Of a stretch of DNA of 19,867 bases, positions 6,192 through 13,589 are shown one piece after another. How positions within the stretch are numbered: position 1 is the first letter of the stretch; each line of letters opens with the position of its first letter. The stretch is taken from NCBI GenBank assembly GCA_964418425.1, contig CAYQLT010000047.1, forward strand, positions 1 to 19,867, written 5' to 3'. The notes beneath the pieces were generated by a model. The model was not told where the DNA came from. It did not search any database and saw nothing but the letters and a program-made list of their open reading frames with translations. This DNA is from CAYQLT01 sp964418425 (GTDB lineage Bacteria > Bacillota > Limnochordia > Limnochordales > Geochordaceae). The translations under genes and the position numbers were made by a program.

Positions 6192-8012
6192 ATGCCCGCC
6201 GGTATCCTGGCTCTGCTTGTGGCCGCCGCGCTTATCTTCTTTGGTCTTGCCCACCGGGTTCTTGACCGCCTGCGGCTGACTGACGGCCAGGCGCTTGCCT
6301 TCATCGGCCTTCTCATCGCCGGCAGTTTTGTGGACATTCCCCTGTTGCGCCAGCCGGTACGGGCCAGCATCAACGTGGGGGGCGCTGTCGTACCCCTGGT
6401 GCTGGCCGGCTACCTGCTCGCCCGGGCCGACAGCACCCATGAGCGGGTGCGCAGCCTGGTCGGCGCTGCGGTGACCGCCGCGGTGGTGCTCGCGGTCGCC
6501 TCGCTGACGGACTTCGAGCCGGGACAGGCGGACTTTCTGGACCCCCTGTGGCTTTTCTCCGGCATCGGGGGGCTGGTGGGATACCTGGTGGGCGGCAGGT
6601 CCCGGCGGGCGGCCTTCATCTCCGGGACCCTGGGACTTCTGGCGACCGACGTGGTGCATGTGGTCGGAGCCGTGCGCTCGGGTCTGCCTGCCACGGCACT
6701 CATCGGGGGAGCCGGCGCCTTCGACATGGTGGTCATCGCGGGGCTTTTGGCCGTAGGGCTGGCCGAGGCGGTGGGCGAGACCCGGGAGCGCCTGTCGGGC
6801 GGCCCCGGCGGGGGAACTGCGGCGGTGGTGGCCCTGGCTGCGGCCGGGTGGCTTGTGGTCGGGGAAGTCGCCTGCGCGGCCGCGCCCGCCGAGCAGTGGG
6901 GCGAACGGATCGACGGCGGCTACTACACGCTGGTGGACGGCTTCGGGCGCGAGCTGACCAAGACGGCCGTCATCCTGGGCCTCTCCGGCGTCTACATCGA
7001 CCCCGGCAACGTCCGCTGGGAGGTGGAGCGGCAGGAGGGGGATCGCCTGGTGATGCGCCGCGTGGGCCCCGAGCCCATGCCGCAAGCAGGAGCCCGCTCG
7101 CTCGAGGGCGAAGCTGGCCCCCTTGCGGCGGGCCCGGTGCTCCCGGCCCGGGCAAGCGCCCCGGGTAACGGTCCAACCGCCCGCCGGGCCGGCGGCCCCG
7201 ACGTGGCCGTCTACTTTACCCACAGCGACGAGTCATACGTCCCTACCAGCGGGACCGAGGCGAAGCCGTGGGGCGACATCTACCGGGTCGGCGAGGTACT
7301 GGCGGAATCCCTGCGCGCCCAGGGGTACCGGGTGGTCGTATCCACCAATAACCACAACCCTCACGATGGCCAGGCGTACACCCGCTCAAGGCGTACCGCC
7401 GTCCAGCTGCTGCGACAAAACCCCGCGGTGCTGGTGGACGTTCACCGCGACGCCGTTCCCCCCCAGGTCTACGAGACCACGGTTCAGGGCCAACCGGCGG
7501 TCAAGGTGCGCCTGGTGGTGGGTCGGCAAAACCAGAACGTCGGGGCCAACCTGGAGTTCGCCAAGCGTCTCAAGGTGCTGGGAGACCGGCGCCTTCCCGG
7601 CCTCGTGGAGGGCATCTTCATCGGGGAGGGCGACTACAACCAGGATCTCTCACCCCGGGCTGTCCTCCTGGAGTTCGGCGCCCACACCAACCCCCTGGAA
7701 CGGGCCGAGGCGGCAGCCCGGCTGTTCGGCCCCCTCCTTCCGCAGGCCGGCGGAACCGACCCCGCCACCGCAGCTCCGGCAGGACGCCAGCTGGGGCGAG
7801 CAGCCTGGCGAAGCCTGGGGATCCTGGTTCTGGTGGTGGCTGCCGGGCTGGGGGCCTTTTTGTGGCTCAACGCCCCCGGCGGCCAGGCACGGGCGCAGCT
7901 GACCCGGGTGGCCCGGGCCGCCCGCCAGCGCGTGGCCCAAGCCGTGGAACGCCTGCGCGGCGTCCGCCCGGGTGGCGGGCCCGGCCCGAACCCCCCTGCG
8001 GGCAGCAGCTGA
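6192..8012 (+). CDS. spoIIP: DUF1614 membrane domain fused to SpoIIP-type peptidoglycan hydrolase
   Basis: The first 200 or so of 606 residues look like a DUF1614 multi-pass domain, with hydrophobic stretches near 4-21, 33-52, 61-78, 86-105, 117-134, 140-160 and 166-193 and the motif GRSRRAAFISGTLG. A further hydrophobic segment (208-225) leads to the usual SpoIIP front region GGYYTLVDGFGRELT...VYIDPGN. The SpoIIP amidase/endopeptidase domain spans about 335-516, with likely zinc and catalytic residues His344 (FTHSDESY), His418 (VDVHRDA) and Glu494 (LLEFGAHTN). A last membrane segment (541-559) and a basic tail follow. SpoIIP, with SpoIID and SpoIIM, degrades peptidoglycan during engulfment. 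ATG 6192 has a GGGAGAGG site. There is no in-frame stop between the two parts, so this is one continuous frame. Confidence 0.9.
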   Translation: MPAGILALLVAAALIFFGLAHRVLDRLRLTDGQALAFIGLLIAGSFVDIPLLRQPVRASINVGGAVVPLVLAGYLLARADSTHERVRSLVGAAVTAAVVLAVASLTDFEPGQADFLDPLWLFSGIGGLVGYLVGGRSRRAAFISGTLGLLATDVVHVVGAVRSGLPATALIGGAGAFDMVVIAGLLAVGLAEAVGETRERLSGGPGGGTAAVVALAAAGWLVVGEVACAAAPAEQWGERIDGGYYTLVDGFGRELTKTAVILGLSGVYIDPGNVRWEVERQEGDRLVMRRVGPEPMPQAGARSLEGEAGPLAAGPVLPARASAPGNGPTARRAGGPDVAVYFTHSDESYVPTSGTEAKPWGDIYRVGEVLAESLRAQGYRVVVSTNNHNPHDGQAYTRSRRTAVQLLRQNPAVLVDVHRDAVPPQVYETTVQGQPAVKVRLVVGRQNQNVGANLEFAKRLKVLGDRRLPGLVEGIFIGEGDYNQDLSPRAVLLEFGAHTNPLERAEAAARLFGPLLPQAGGTDPATAAPAGRQLGRAAWRSLGILVLVVAAGLGAFLWLNAPGGQARAQLTRVARAARQRVAQAVERLRGVRPGGGPGPNPPAGSS

Positions 8013-8036
8013 AGCCGGCGTGGGGAGGGCACGACC

Positions 8037-8963
8037 GTGACCCTCAGCGACGGGGAAGTGGTCGTCATCGCCACGCTGGCCGCCACGGCCGCCCGGGGCT
8101 ACCTGTTGCGCATCGACTACCGGCAATACCCCAGCTACCCCCAGGGATACGCCATCCATCTCTCCCTGGGGCTCATCGCCGCGTTTTTGGGCGCACTGGC
8201 GCCGGTAGCCCTGTTTGCGGGTGAGCTGGCCGCGGCGTCGTTTTTGGCCCTGGCCGCGACCCAGTTTCGAGAGGTGCGCAAGATCGAGCGAGAAGCGCTC
8301 GCCAACCTGGAGGAGACGGAGCTGGTCCGGCGGGGCAGCGCCTACATCGAGGGTGTCGCCCGGGTCTTCGAGGCCCGCAATTACGTCACCATGTTGGCGG
8401 CGCTGGTGGTGGCAGGCCTGCTGCAGACCCTGCGCCCCCCGGCGGCGCAGGGGGTGGCGCTGGCGGCCGGGGCCACCGTGGTCATCGTGGCGACGGTGGG
8501 GCGCAGCAGCCGGGGCCTTGTGGTGGGGGACGTCGCCCGGGTTCGGCCCGCCACCATAGAGTTTCAAGGGCCGCTGCTGGTGGTCGAGGGAACGGTGGTG
8601 TACAACGTCGCCCGCCAGCAGGCCCGGGAAGTGTTCTTGCGGGAGGGCCAGGCATTGGTGGTTGAACCGCGGGATGCGGCCGCCGCGGCCACCCTGGCCA
8701 GTCCCGGCCAGCGCCAGGCCGTTTTGCACGACCTGGTGGCCCGGGTGGGCGTGCGGCTGGACGTGGACGAACCGGAGTTCGCACCGGTCGCCCGCCGGCG
8801 CCAGGATGGCGCGGGCGTGATTTTTGTGGTGATCCCGGCCATACGGGACCTTGGAGCCATGGTCCAGGCCATCCGCAGCGCCCCGGTACTGGAGTCGAGC
8901 GTGCGCCTGTCGGGGCGGGTGGCCGGCGAAGCCATCCTGCCGAGGAGGCTCGAACAGCCGTAG
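8037..8963 (+). CDS. YIEGIA-family membrane protein
   Basis: This 308-residue protein carries the family's namesake motif as AYIEGVA (residues 102-108). Hydrophobic segments lie near 4-20, 40-60, 116-131 and 139-154, and a soluble C-terminal half follows. The name YIEGIA comes from the conserved sequence; the family is found in spore-forming Bacillota, often near der and spoIVA, and includes spore-associated members, but its biochemistry is unknown. The GTG start follows a GGGGAGGG site by about 8 bases and lies 24 bases after the SpoIIP fusion, so the two are probably co-transcribed. The next gene is its usual small partner, which strengthens the identification. Confidence 0.88.
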   Translation: MTLSDGEVVVIATLAATAARGYLLRIDYRQYPSYPQGYAIHLSLGLIAAFLGALAPVALFAGELAAASFLALAATQFREVRKIEREALANLEETELVRRGSAYIEGVARVFEARNYVTMLAALVVAGLLQTLRPPAAQGVALAAGATVVIVATVGRSSRGLVVGDVARVRPATIEFQGPLLVVEGTVVYNVARQQAREVFLREGQALVVEPRDAAAAATLASPGQRQAVLHDLVARVGVRLDVDEPEFAPVARRRQDGAGVIFVVIPAIRDLGAMVQAIRSAPVLESSVRLSGRVAGEAILPRRLEQP

Positions 8964-8966
8964 GCC

Positions 8967-9167
8967 ATGGGGGACGTCCGAATCCGGCCCAGCGAGTGGA
9001 TCGTGGCCGTGGTGACCACCCAACCCCACCGGGTAGGGGGTGGCGTTCCCGTCTTCTATGCGGCCGACCTGGAGGAACTGGAGCAGATGGTGCTTCGTTT
9101 CTGCCGTTTCGCCCTCGCCAGCGCCCACGAGGTGCTGCCGGGAACAGTGGTCATCATGCGCCATTAG
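8967..9167 (+). CDS. Capping complex subunit for YIEGIA
   Basis: A 66-residue protein immediately follows the YIEGIA gene after 3 bases. The core (IVAVVTTQPHRVGGGVPVFYA, then a helix ADLEELEQMVLRF, then a C-terminal TVVIMRH) matches the small family named for its pairing with YIEGIA proteins. No transmembrane segment or catalytic motif is seen. The name implies a complex with YIEGIA, but its role is not established. ATG 8967 lacks a well-spaced ribosome binding site: the nearest GGAGG is about 18 bases upstream, inside the previous gene. Translation may depend on coupling to YIEGIA, or could start at GTG 9003. Confidence 0.82.
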   Translation: MGDVRIRPSEWIVAVVTTQPHRVGGGVPVFYAADLEELEQMVLRFCRFALASAHEVLPGTVVIMRH

Positions 9168-9189
9168 CGGCCATGCAGGTCGCCTGCCC

Positions 9190-9669
9190 ATGCAGATCGT
9201 GTACCATTGTTATGGCGGAACCCATTCGTCTCCGGTGGCGGCCGCCATTCACGTGGGGCTGCTCCCCGAGGATCGCATCCCCCGCCCCGCCGAACTGATG
9301 GCCATACCCCTCTTTGACCGTCAGCCCCACGGGTGCTTCGGGCGCCTGTGGGAGGTGGGCCGGGACCTGCGGGGCCACCGGGTTTGCGTGATGGGCCGGG
9401 GACCCGCCGGCCCGCACGCCCTCGCCGCGCTGCAAAGCGGGTACGCCCTGGCCGGAGGGCGTCCCGAAGCGCTGATGCTGGTGGACACCCTCGGGTGTGC
9501 GAACCTGTGGATGCGCCTCGGGGGCTATCTCTCCCGGCAGCTGGGGCTGGTGGGAATCGGGCGGCCTCTGGTAATCTGGGGGACGCAACGGGCCTATCCC
9601 CAGCTGGTGGCCCTGGTGCAGACGGTGCGGCAGGAACTGGTCAGCCGTGAGGGTTCTTCCCTTCCCTGA
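9190..9669 (+). CDS. DUF3189 family protein
   Basis: The 159-residue product begins MQIVYHCYGGTHSSPVAAAI, the characteristic DUF3189 N-terminus. It continues with GLLPEDRIPRPAELMAIPLFD, LVDTLGCANLWMRLGGYLSRQLGL and GRPLVIWGTQRAYPQL. The function is unknown. Family members occur in spore-forming Bacillota, commonly near der and YIEGIA genes. The YHCYGGTHSS stretch resembles a phosphate- or metal-binding loop by eye, but that is speculation. ATG 9190 is chosen because homologs start there; only a weak AGGT lies upstream. A near-copy of the start context (ATGCAGGTCG versus ATGCAGATCG) occurs 17 bases earlier in another frame. The 3' end overlaps der by 23 bases. Confidence 0.85.
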   Translation: MQIVYHCYGGTHSSPVAAAIHVGLLPEDRIPRPAELMAIPLFDRQPHGCFGRLWEVGRDLRGHRVCVMGRGPAGPHALAALQSGYALAGGRPEALMLVDTLGCANLWMRLGGYLSRQLGLVGIGRPLVIWGTQRAYPQLVALVQTVRQELVSREGSSLP

Positions 9670-11086
9670 TCCCGCAGAACCGGGTGCCGAACCGCCCGAG
9701 GTGGTGCTGGTCGGGCGGCCCAACGTGGGCAAATCGACCCTGTTCAATCGCCTGGCTCGCCGCCGCCAGGCCATTGTCCACCCCCAGCCCGGCGTGACCC
9801 GGGACCGGCTGACCGCGCCCGTGCACTGGGCGGGGCGCGTCTTTCAGGTCGTGGACACCGGGGGGCTGACCGAATCCGGGGGACCCGACGGCGACCCCGA
9901 GCTGTACGGCGAGGTGCGGAACCAGGTGCTGCGCGCCGTGCGGCGGGCATCGCTGGTATTGCTGGTGGTGGACGGCCGGGCGGGCCTCACACCCCATGAC
10001 AGCTGGCTGGCCGATGTGGTTCGCCGGGCGGGCCGCCCCTGCCTGGTGGTGGTCAACAAGGTGGATCACCCGGGCCTGGATGCGGGAGTCCATGAGTTCA
10101 GCGCTCTGGGCCTGGGCGAGGTGATGGGGGTCTCGGCGGAGAGCGGCCGGGGCGTGGGAGAGCTGTTGGACCGGATCGTGGCCCATCTCCCGGCCGGCGG
10201 CGTGGCTTCGGATCAAGAGCAGCCGCCCGTGCGGGTCGCGGTGGTGGGTCGTCCCAACGTGGGCAAGTCCTCCCTCATCAACGCCATCGTCGGAGACTCC
10301 CGCCTTGCCGTCCACCCGCAGCCGGGAACGACGCGGGATGCGGTGGATGTGCCGGTGCGATACCGCGGGCATCCCCTGGTGATGGTGGATACGGCCGGGA
10401 TCCGGCGCAAGGCTCGCCCGGGCACGCAAGACCTGGAGCAGCTGGCGGTGCTGCGGGCGCTGGGAGCCATGCGCCGAGCCGATGTGGCCGTGGTCGTCAT
10501 CGACGCCGGGTTGGGTGTCGCCTTCCAGGAGGCCCGCCTGGCGGGGCAGGCTGCCCGGCTGGGCCTGGCCGTCGTGCTTGCCGTCAACAAGTGGGACCTG
10601 GTGGAGCCCCGCTCCCGCCCCCATGCCCGCTACACCCGGGCGGTACAGCAGGCCGCCGCCGGACTGGACTGGGCCCCGGTGGTCTTCATCTCGGCCCTCA
10701 AGGGCTGGGGTATCGACGAACTCCTGGATCGCTGCCTGGAAGCTGCCGAGCACCGCCGTGCCACCCTCGGTGAGTCCGAGCTTCAGGCGGCCGTCCTGGA
10801 AGCACAGGCCCGCCGGCCTCCCCCCGCCCGCCGGGGGAAAGGCGTTCGCATCGTGGGGGGCCGGCAGGTCGCCACCAACCCTCCCACCATTGCCCTGCGT
10901 GTCAAAGGCCCCCCTGGGTTGGACGAAACCTACCTGCGCTACCTGGAAAACCAGCTGCGCGCCCGCTTCGACCTGACGGGAACCCCCATCCGGCTGCGGA
11001 TCGAAGCCGCCTCGGGTCTGGCTGCGAGCCGGGCGGGCCGCCCCCCGGTCGGCTCCGAGGGCACGGGGCCCAAAAGGATGTCATAG
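9647..11086 (+). CDS. der: Ribosome assembly GTPase Der (EngA)
   Basis: Der is an essential tandem GTPase for 50S subunit maturation. The first G domain has the P-loop GRPNVGKST (residues 23-31), DTGG and NKVD. The second has GRPNVGKSS (around 200-208), DTAG and NKWD. The C-terminal KH-like domain includes the basic KGVRIVGGRQVATNPPTIALRV stretch and ends with a family-typical GTPIRLRI strand. The tail of about 30 residues is Gly/Ser/Arg-rich. At 479 residues it is slightly longer than the usual 430-460. The GTG start at 9647 overlaps DUF3189. GTG 9701 would place the P-loop nearer the N-terminus but has no better ribosome binding site. Its last codons carry the spoIVA promoter elements. Confidence 0.96.
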   Translation: MRVLPFPDPAEPGAEPPEVVLVGRPNVGKSTLFNRLARRRQAIVHPQPGVTRDRLTAPVHWAGRVFQVVDTGGLTESGGPDGDPELYGEVRNQVLRAVRRASLVLLVVDGRAGLTPHDSWLADVVRRAGRPCLVVVNKVDHPGLDAGVHEFSALGLGEVMGVSAESGRGVGELLDRIVAHLPAGGVASDQEQPPVRVAVVGRPNVGKSSLINAIVGDSRLAVHPQPGTTRDAVDVPVRYRGHPLVMVDTAGIRRKARPGTQDLEQLAVLRALGAMRRADVAVVVIDAGLGVAFQEARLAGQAARLGLAVVLAVNKWDLVEPRSRPHARYTRAVQQAAAGLDWAPVVFISALKGWGIDELLDRCLEAAEHRRATLGESELQAAVLEAQARRPPPARRGKGVRIVGGRQVATNPPTIALRVKGPPGLDETYLRYLENQLRARFDLTGTPIRLRIEAASGLAASRAGRPPVGSEGTGPKRMS

Positions 11087-11109
11087 CTTCGCGGCTCGGC
11101 CCATACCAT
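11081..11109 (+). promoter_or_regulatory. Sigma-E type promoter for spoIVA
   Basis: TCATAGC (11081-11087) and CATACCAT (11102-11109) are separated by 14 bases. This fits the mother-cell sigma-E pattern (about TCATATT, 13-15 bases, CATACAAT). The -35 overlaps the der stop codon, and the predicted start near 11116 leaves a leader of about 80 bases. spoIVA is sigma-E dependent in B. subtilis, so the position is biologically sensible. Confidence 0.65.
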
Positions 11110-11195
11110 GTACCGGCACAGGAGGCAGAGCCGGCACCCGCCCCGCTCGCGAGAGTGCACGGGACGGCGGGCCCGCCTGGCGCGTGAAGGGGCCG

Positions 11196-12680
11196 ATGGA
11201 CGTGGAGCGGTTCGACGTGTTTTCAGACGTCGCCGAGCGGACCGGGGGCAGCGTGTACGTGGGGGTCGTGGGCCCGGTGCGCACCGGCAAGTCGACTTTC
11301 ATCCGCCGGTTCATGGAGCTTTTGGTGCTCCCCGTGCTGCACGACCCGCAGCAGCAAGCCATCACCCGCGACCAGCTGCCGCAGAGTTCGGCCGGGCGGT
11401 CCGTCATGACCACCCAGCCCCGCTTCGTGCCCGACGAGCCCGTGGAGGTTACCCTGACGGGGGCCGCCCGGGTGAAGGTGCGGGCCGTGGATTGCGTGGG
11501 CTACAGCGTTCCCGGCGCGCTGGGCTATGAGGAGGATGGGCGGCCCCGGATGGTTCGAACGCCCTGGTCCGACGAGGAGATGCCCTTCGAGCAGGCCGCC
11601 GAGGTGGGCACTCGCAAGGTGATCGCGGAGCACTCCACCATCGGGCTCGTGGTGACCACGGACGGCTCCATCACCGAGATCCCCCGGGAAGCTTACGTTC
11701 CCGCTGAAGAGCGGGTGGTTCGGGAGCTTTTGGAGCTTGGAAAGCCGTTCCTGGTGGTGGTCAACTCGGTCCACCCCCAGGAACCTTCGACCCGGCGACT
11801 GGCCGAACAGCTGGCCTCCCGTTACAGCGTACCCGCCATCCCCATGGACGTGCTGCACATGCAGCATGACGAGCTGCGCTCGCTGCTGCACGAGCTTCTG
11901 TGGGAGTTCCCGGTACGGGAGGTGGCCGTCTACCAGCCCCGGTGGATCGAGGAACTGGAGGCGGAGCACTGGCTGCGCCATCAGGTGAGCGAGGCGGTAC
12001 GCTCAGCCCTGGCCGACGTGCGGCGCGTGCGGGATCTGGAGCGGGCCGCCCGGGATCTGGCCGGAAGCGAGCTGGTGGAGTCCGCCGAGCTGGTCCACCT
12101 GGACCTGGGCTCGGGCAGCGGCCGGATCCGCCTGGCCACGCCGCCGGCCCTCTTCTACCGCATCCTGGGTGAGATCGCCGGCCAGACCTTGGAGGGAGAC
12201 CATCAGCTCGTTCGGCTCGTCCAGGAGCTGACCCGGGCCAAGGGAGCATACGAGCACATCCGCGAGGCTCTGGCCCAGGTTCGGGCCACGGGCTACGGCG
12301 TGGTGACACCGCGGATGGAGGAGATCACCTTCCAGGAGCCCGAGATCATCCGGCAGGGGCACCGCTTCGGGGTGCGCCTCAAGGCCAGCGCGCCCACCAT
12401 CCACCTGGTGCGGGCCGACGTGACCACCGAGGTCACCCCGTTTGTGGGAACAGAGCGGCAGGGTGAGGAGTTCGCGCGATACCTGGCCGAGCAGTTTGAG
12501 GAGAACCCCGAAAAGCTGTGGGAGTCCGAATTCCTCGGGCGTTCGCTGCAGGAGCTGGTCCGGGAAGGTATCGAGAGCAAGCTCCACCGTCTTCCCGAAA
12601 ACGCCCAGCAGAAGCTCCAGGAGACCCTGACCCGCATCATTAACGAGGGAAGCGGGGGGCTCATCTGCATCATCCTCTGA
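11196..12680 (+). CDS. spoIVA: Stage IV sporulation protein A, spore coat ATPase
   Basis: SpoIVA is a mother-cell ATPase that polymerises on the forespore surface as the base layer of the coat. The N-terminus DVFSDVAERTGGSVYVG and Walker A loop GPVRTGKS (26-33) match B. subtilis SpoIVA. So do DCVGYSVPGALGY, EHSTIGLVVTTDGSI, the middle block EPEIIRQGHRFGVRLKA and the invariant C-terminus INEGSGGLICIIL. The length (494 aa) equals the family's (492 in B. subtilis). ATG 11196 is taken as start. GTG 11202 aligns exactly with the B. subtilis start and has the better spacing (9 bases) from AAGGGG at 11187-11192, so either is possible. A cysteine replaces the usual alanine in the GLIxIIL tail. A sigma-E promoter lies upstream, and the 3' end forms the first copy of a tandem repeat. 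Confidence 0.97.
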   Translation: MDVERFDVFSDVAERTGGSVYVGVVGPVRTGKSTFIRRFMELLVLPVLHDPQQQAITRDQLPQSSAGRSVMTTQPRFVPDEPVEVTLTGAARVKVRAVDCVGYSVPGALGYEEDGRPRMVRTPWSDEEMPFEQAAEVGTRKVIAEHSTIGLVVTTDGSITEIPREAYVPAEERVVRELLELGKPFLVVVNSVHPQEPSTRRLAEQLASRYSVPAIPMDVLHMQHDELRSLLHELLWEFPVREVAVYQPRWIEELEAEHWLRHQVSEAVRSALADVRRVRDLERAARDLAGSELVESAELVHLDLGSGSGRIRLATPPALFYRILGEIAGQTLEGDHQLVRLVQELTRAKGAYEHIREALAQVRATGYGVVTPRMEEITFQEPEIIRQGHRFGVRLKASAPTIHLVRADVTTEVTPFVGTERQGEEFARYLAEQFEENPEKLWESEFLGRSLQELVREGIESKLHRLPENAQQKLQETLTRIINEGSGGLICIIL

Positions 12681-12808
12681 CGTCTGTGCAGCATTCCCGG
12701 ACGTCTCTCCTCCTTCCTCCCGCCTCTCTGCGCCATCCTCCGACCTTCTGCACCATCCTCCGACCTCTCTGCGCCACCCTTCGACCTGTTTGCACCACCC
12801 CCCGACGT
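12663..12808 (+). repeat. Seven-copy degenerate 21-base tandem repeat
   Basis: Seven consecutive units begin at 12663, 12684, 12705, 12726, 12747, 12767 and 12788. All are 21 bases except the fifth, which is 20. The best-conserved core is CTGCGCCATCCTCCGACCT. The first unit is the end of spoIVA itself (codons for CIIL, the TGA stop and the next bases). Later units carry CGA or GGA where spoIVA has TGA. Copies 4-7 are the most alike, while copies 2 and 3 are more diverged. The array is pyrimidine-rich on the plus strand and has no hairpin-forming symmetry. Confidence 0.8.
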
Positions 12809-13105
12809 CGTTTCCTCGGCGTGGAGGGACCCTGTCCTGGGCTGCAACCCCCGGGAGGCTGCCCGCGAAGACGAGAATTTCGCCCGAAACGACGGGCATC
12901 AGCAGGAGGATAGCCGAAGACAGCGAAACAGCGCGCCGGAGCAATTTCCAGGCCGGGAAGCCCGGTCGCCACGGGCTCCGACCGAGGTAGCGCATATCCG
13001 CACGAGCCGGGGGAGAGGCTAGCGGACGCTACCGGGAGTGCGCAGCAGGGTGTGGGCGAACCGGGCGTACCGCTTGCAAAATCAGGGGAGGGGAGAGGAC
13101 CGCTT
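12809..13105. other. Non-coding stretch between the repeat and HU
   Basis: This 297-base stretch contains no supported gene. It has a short hairpin CCGGG-AAG-CCCGG near 12953-12965 without a T tract, and a perfect 7-base inverted repeat GGTAGCG (12986-12992) / CGCTACC (13027-13033). The HU ribosome binding site region GGGGAGGGGAGAGG (13085-13098) ends it. I could not find a convincing sigma-A or forespore sigma promoter for HU here, although one would be expected. Confidence 0.5.
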
Positions 13106-13381
13106 ATGACCAAGGCAGAGCTCGTGGATCGGGTCGCCGAAAAGACCGGGCTGACCAAGAAGGACTCCGGGCGGGCGCTGGACGCGGTTTTCGAGGCCAT
13201 TACCGAGGCTTTGGCCGGCGGGCAGCGAGTGCAGCTGGTGGGATTCGGGAGCTTTGAGGTCCGCCGCCGGGCGGCCCGCAAGGGGCGCAACCCGCAGACC
13301 GGAAAGGAGATCCAAATCGGGGCTCGCCGGGTTCCGGCCTTCAAGGCCGGCAAGGCGCTCAAGGATGCCGTCGCCCGCTGA
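13106..13381 (+). CDS. hup: HU family DNA-binding protein
   Basis: The 91-residue protein is a full-length HU/IHF-family nucleoid protein: MTKAELVDRVAEKTGLTKKD forms the helical base, GFGSFEVRRRAARKGRNPQTG the beta arm with the DNA-intercalating NP pair, and GARRVPAFKAGKALKDAV the C-terminal part. ATG 13106 is preceded by GGGGAGAGG at a suitable distance; an in-frame GTG at 13052 would add 18 non-homologous residues and is rejected. HU directly after spoIVA repeats the B. subtilis order (spoIVA - hbs). A strong intrinsic terminator follows 58 bases downstream, so HU ends its transcription unit. Confidence 0.97.
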   Translation: MTKAELVDRVAEKTGLTKKDSGRALDAVFEAITEALAGGQRVQLVGFGSFEVRRRAARKGRNPQTGKEIQIGARRVPAFKAGKALKDAVAR

Positions 13382-13439
13382 CGGCCGCGCGGGACCGGGT
13401 AGCGGGGCGGCGCCAACACGGGTGCGGGTAACGCGATGG

Positions 13440-13467
13440 AAAAGGCCGGCGGCGGGCCGGCCTTTTT
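13440..13467 (+). terminator. Intrinsic terminator after HU
   Basis: A perfect 10-base-pair stem AAAAGGCCGG (13440-13449) / CCGGCCTTTT (13457-13466) with a 7-base loop ends in a five-T run (13463-13467). It separates HU from the hom operon and is the clearest terminator in the window. Confidence 0.92.
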
Positions 13468-13492
13468 CTGTTGGCAGCCGTCCGGGGCCTCA

Positions 13493-13521
13493 TTGTTGGG
13501 CGCGGCTGTCCGATCTATAAT
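13493..13521 (+). promoter_or_regulatory. Sigma-A promoter of the hom-thrC-thrB-lysC operon
   Basis: TATAAT at 13516-13521 is a perfect -10 box. A 17-base spacer separates it from TTGTTG (13493-13498), which matches the -35 consensus only in TTG. Transcription would start near 13528, after the HU terminator and about 62 bases before hom. No T-box, lysine or SAM riboswitch elements are seen in the short leader. Confidence 0.75.
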
Positions 13522-13533
13522 CCGGCCGATAAA

Positions 13534-13563
13534 CCTGCCCGCGGCTCGGTCCCGGCGGGCAGG
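13534..13563 (+). promoter_or_regulatory. Hairpin in the hom leader
   Basis: CCTGCCCGC (13534-13542) and GCGGGCAGG (13555-13563) form a perfect 9-base-pair stem with a 12-base loop, starting about 6 bases after the predicted transcription start. No T run follows, so it is not a simple attenuator. It may stabilise the 5' end, or the DNA repeat may be an operator. The AAGGAGG site (13569-13575) begins 5 bases after the stem. Confidence 0.55.
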
Positions 13564-13589
13564 CTCGCAAGGAGGCCGAGGGCGACCCG

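Noticed and set aside
12663..12808. The repeat array considered as a CRISPR.
   Set aside because: Units are contiguous and degenerate with no unique spacers, and no cas genes are near.
12003..12995. A 330-codon minus-strand frame with a signal-peptide-like start (SLSSAILLLMPVVSG) and tryptophan-containing heptads from the tandem repeat.
   Set aside because: Most of it is antisense to spoIVA in a GC-rich genome where long shadow frames are common. The 20-base repeat unit breaks the heptad phase, and there is no family resemblance.
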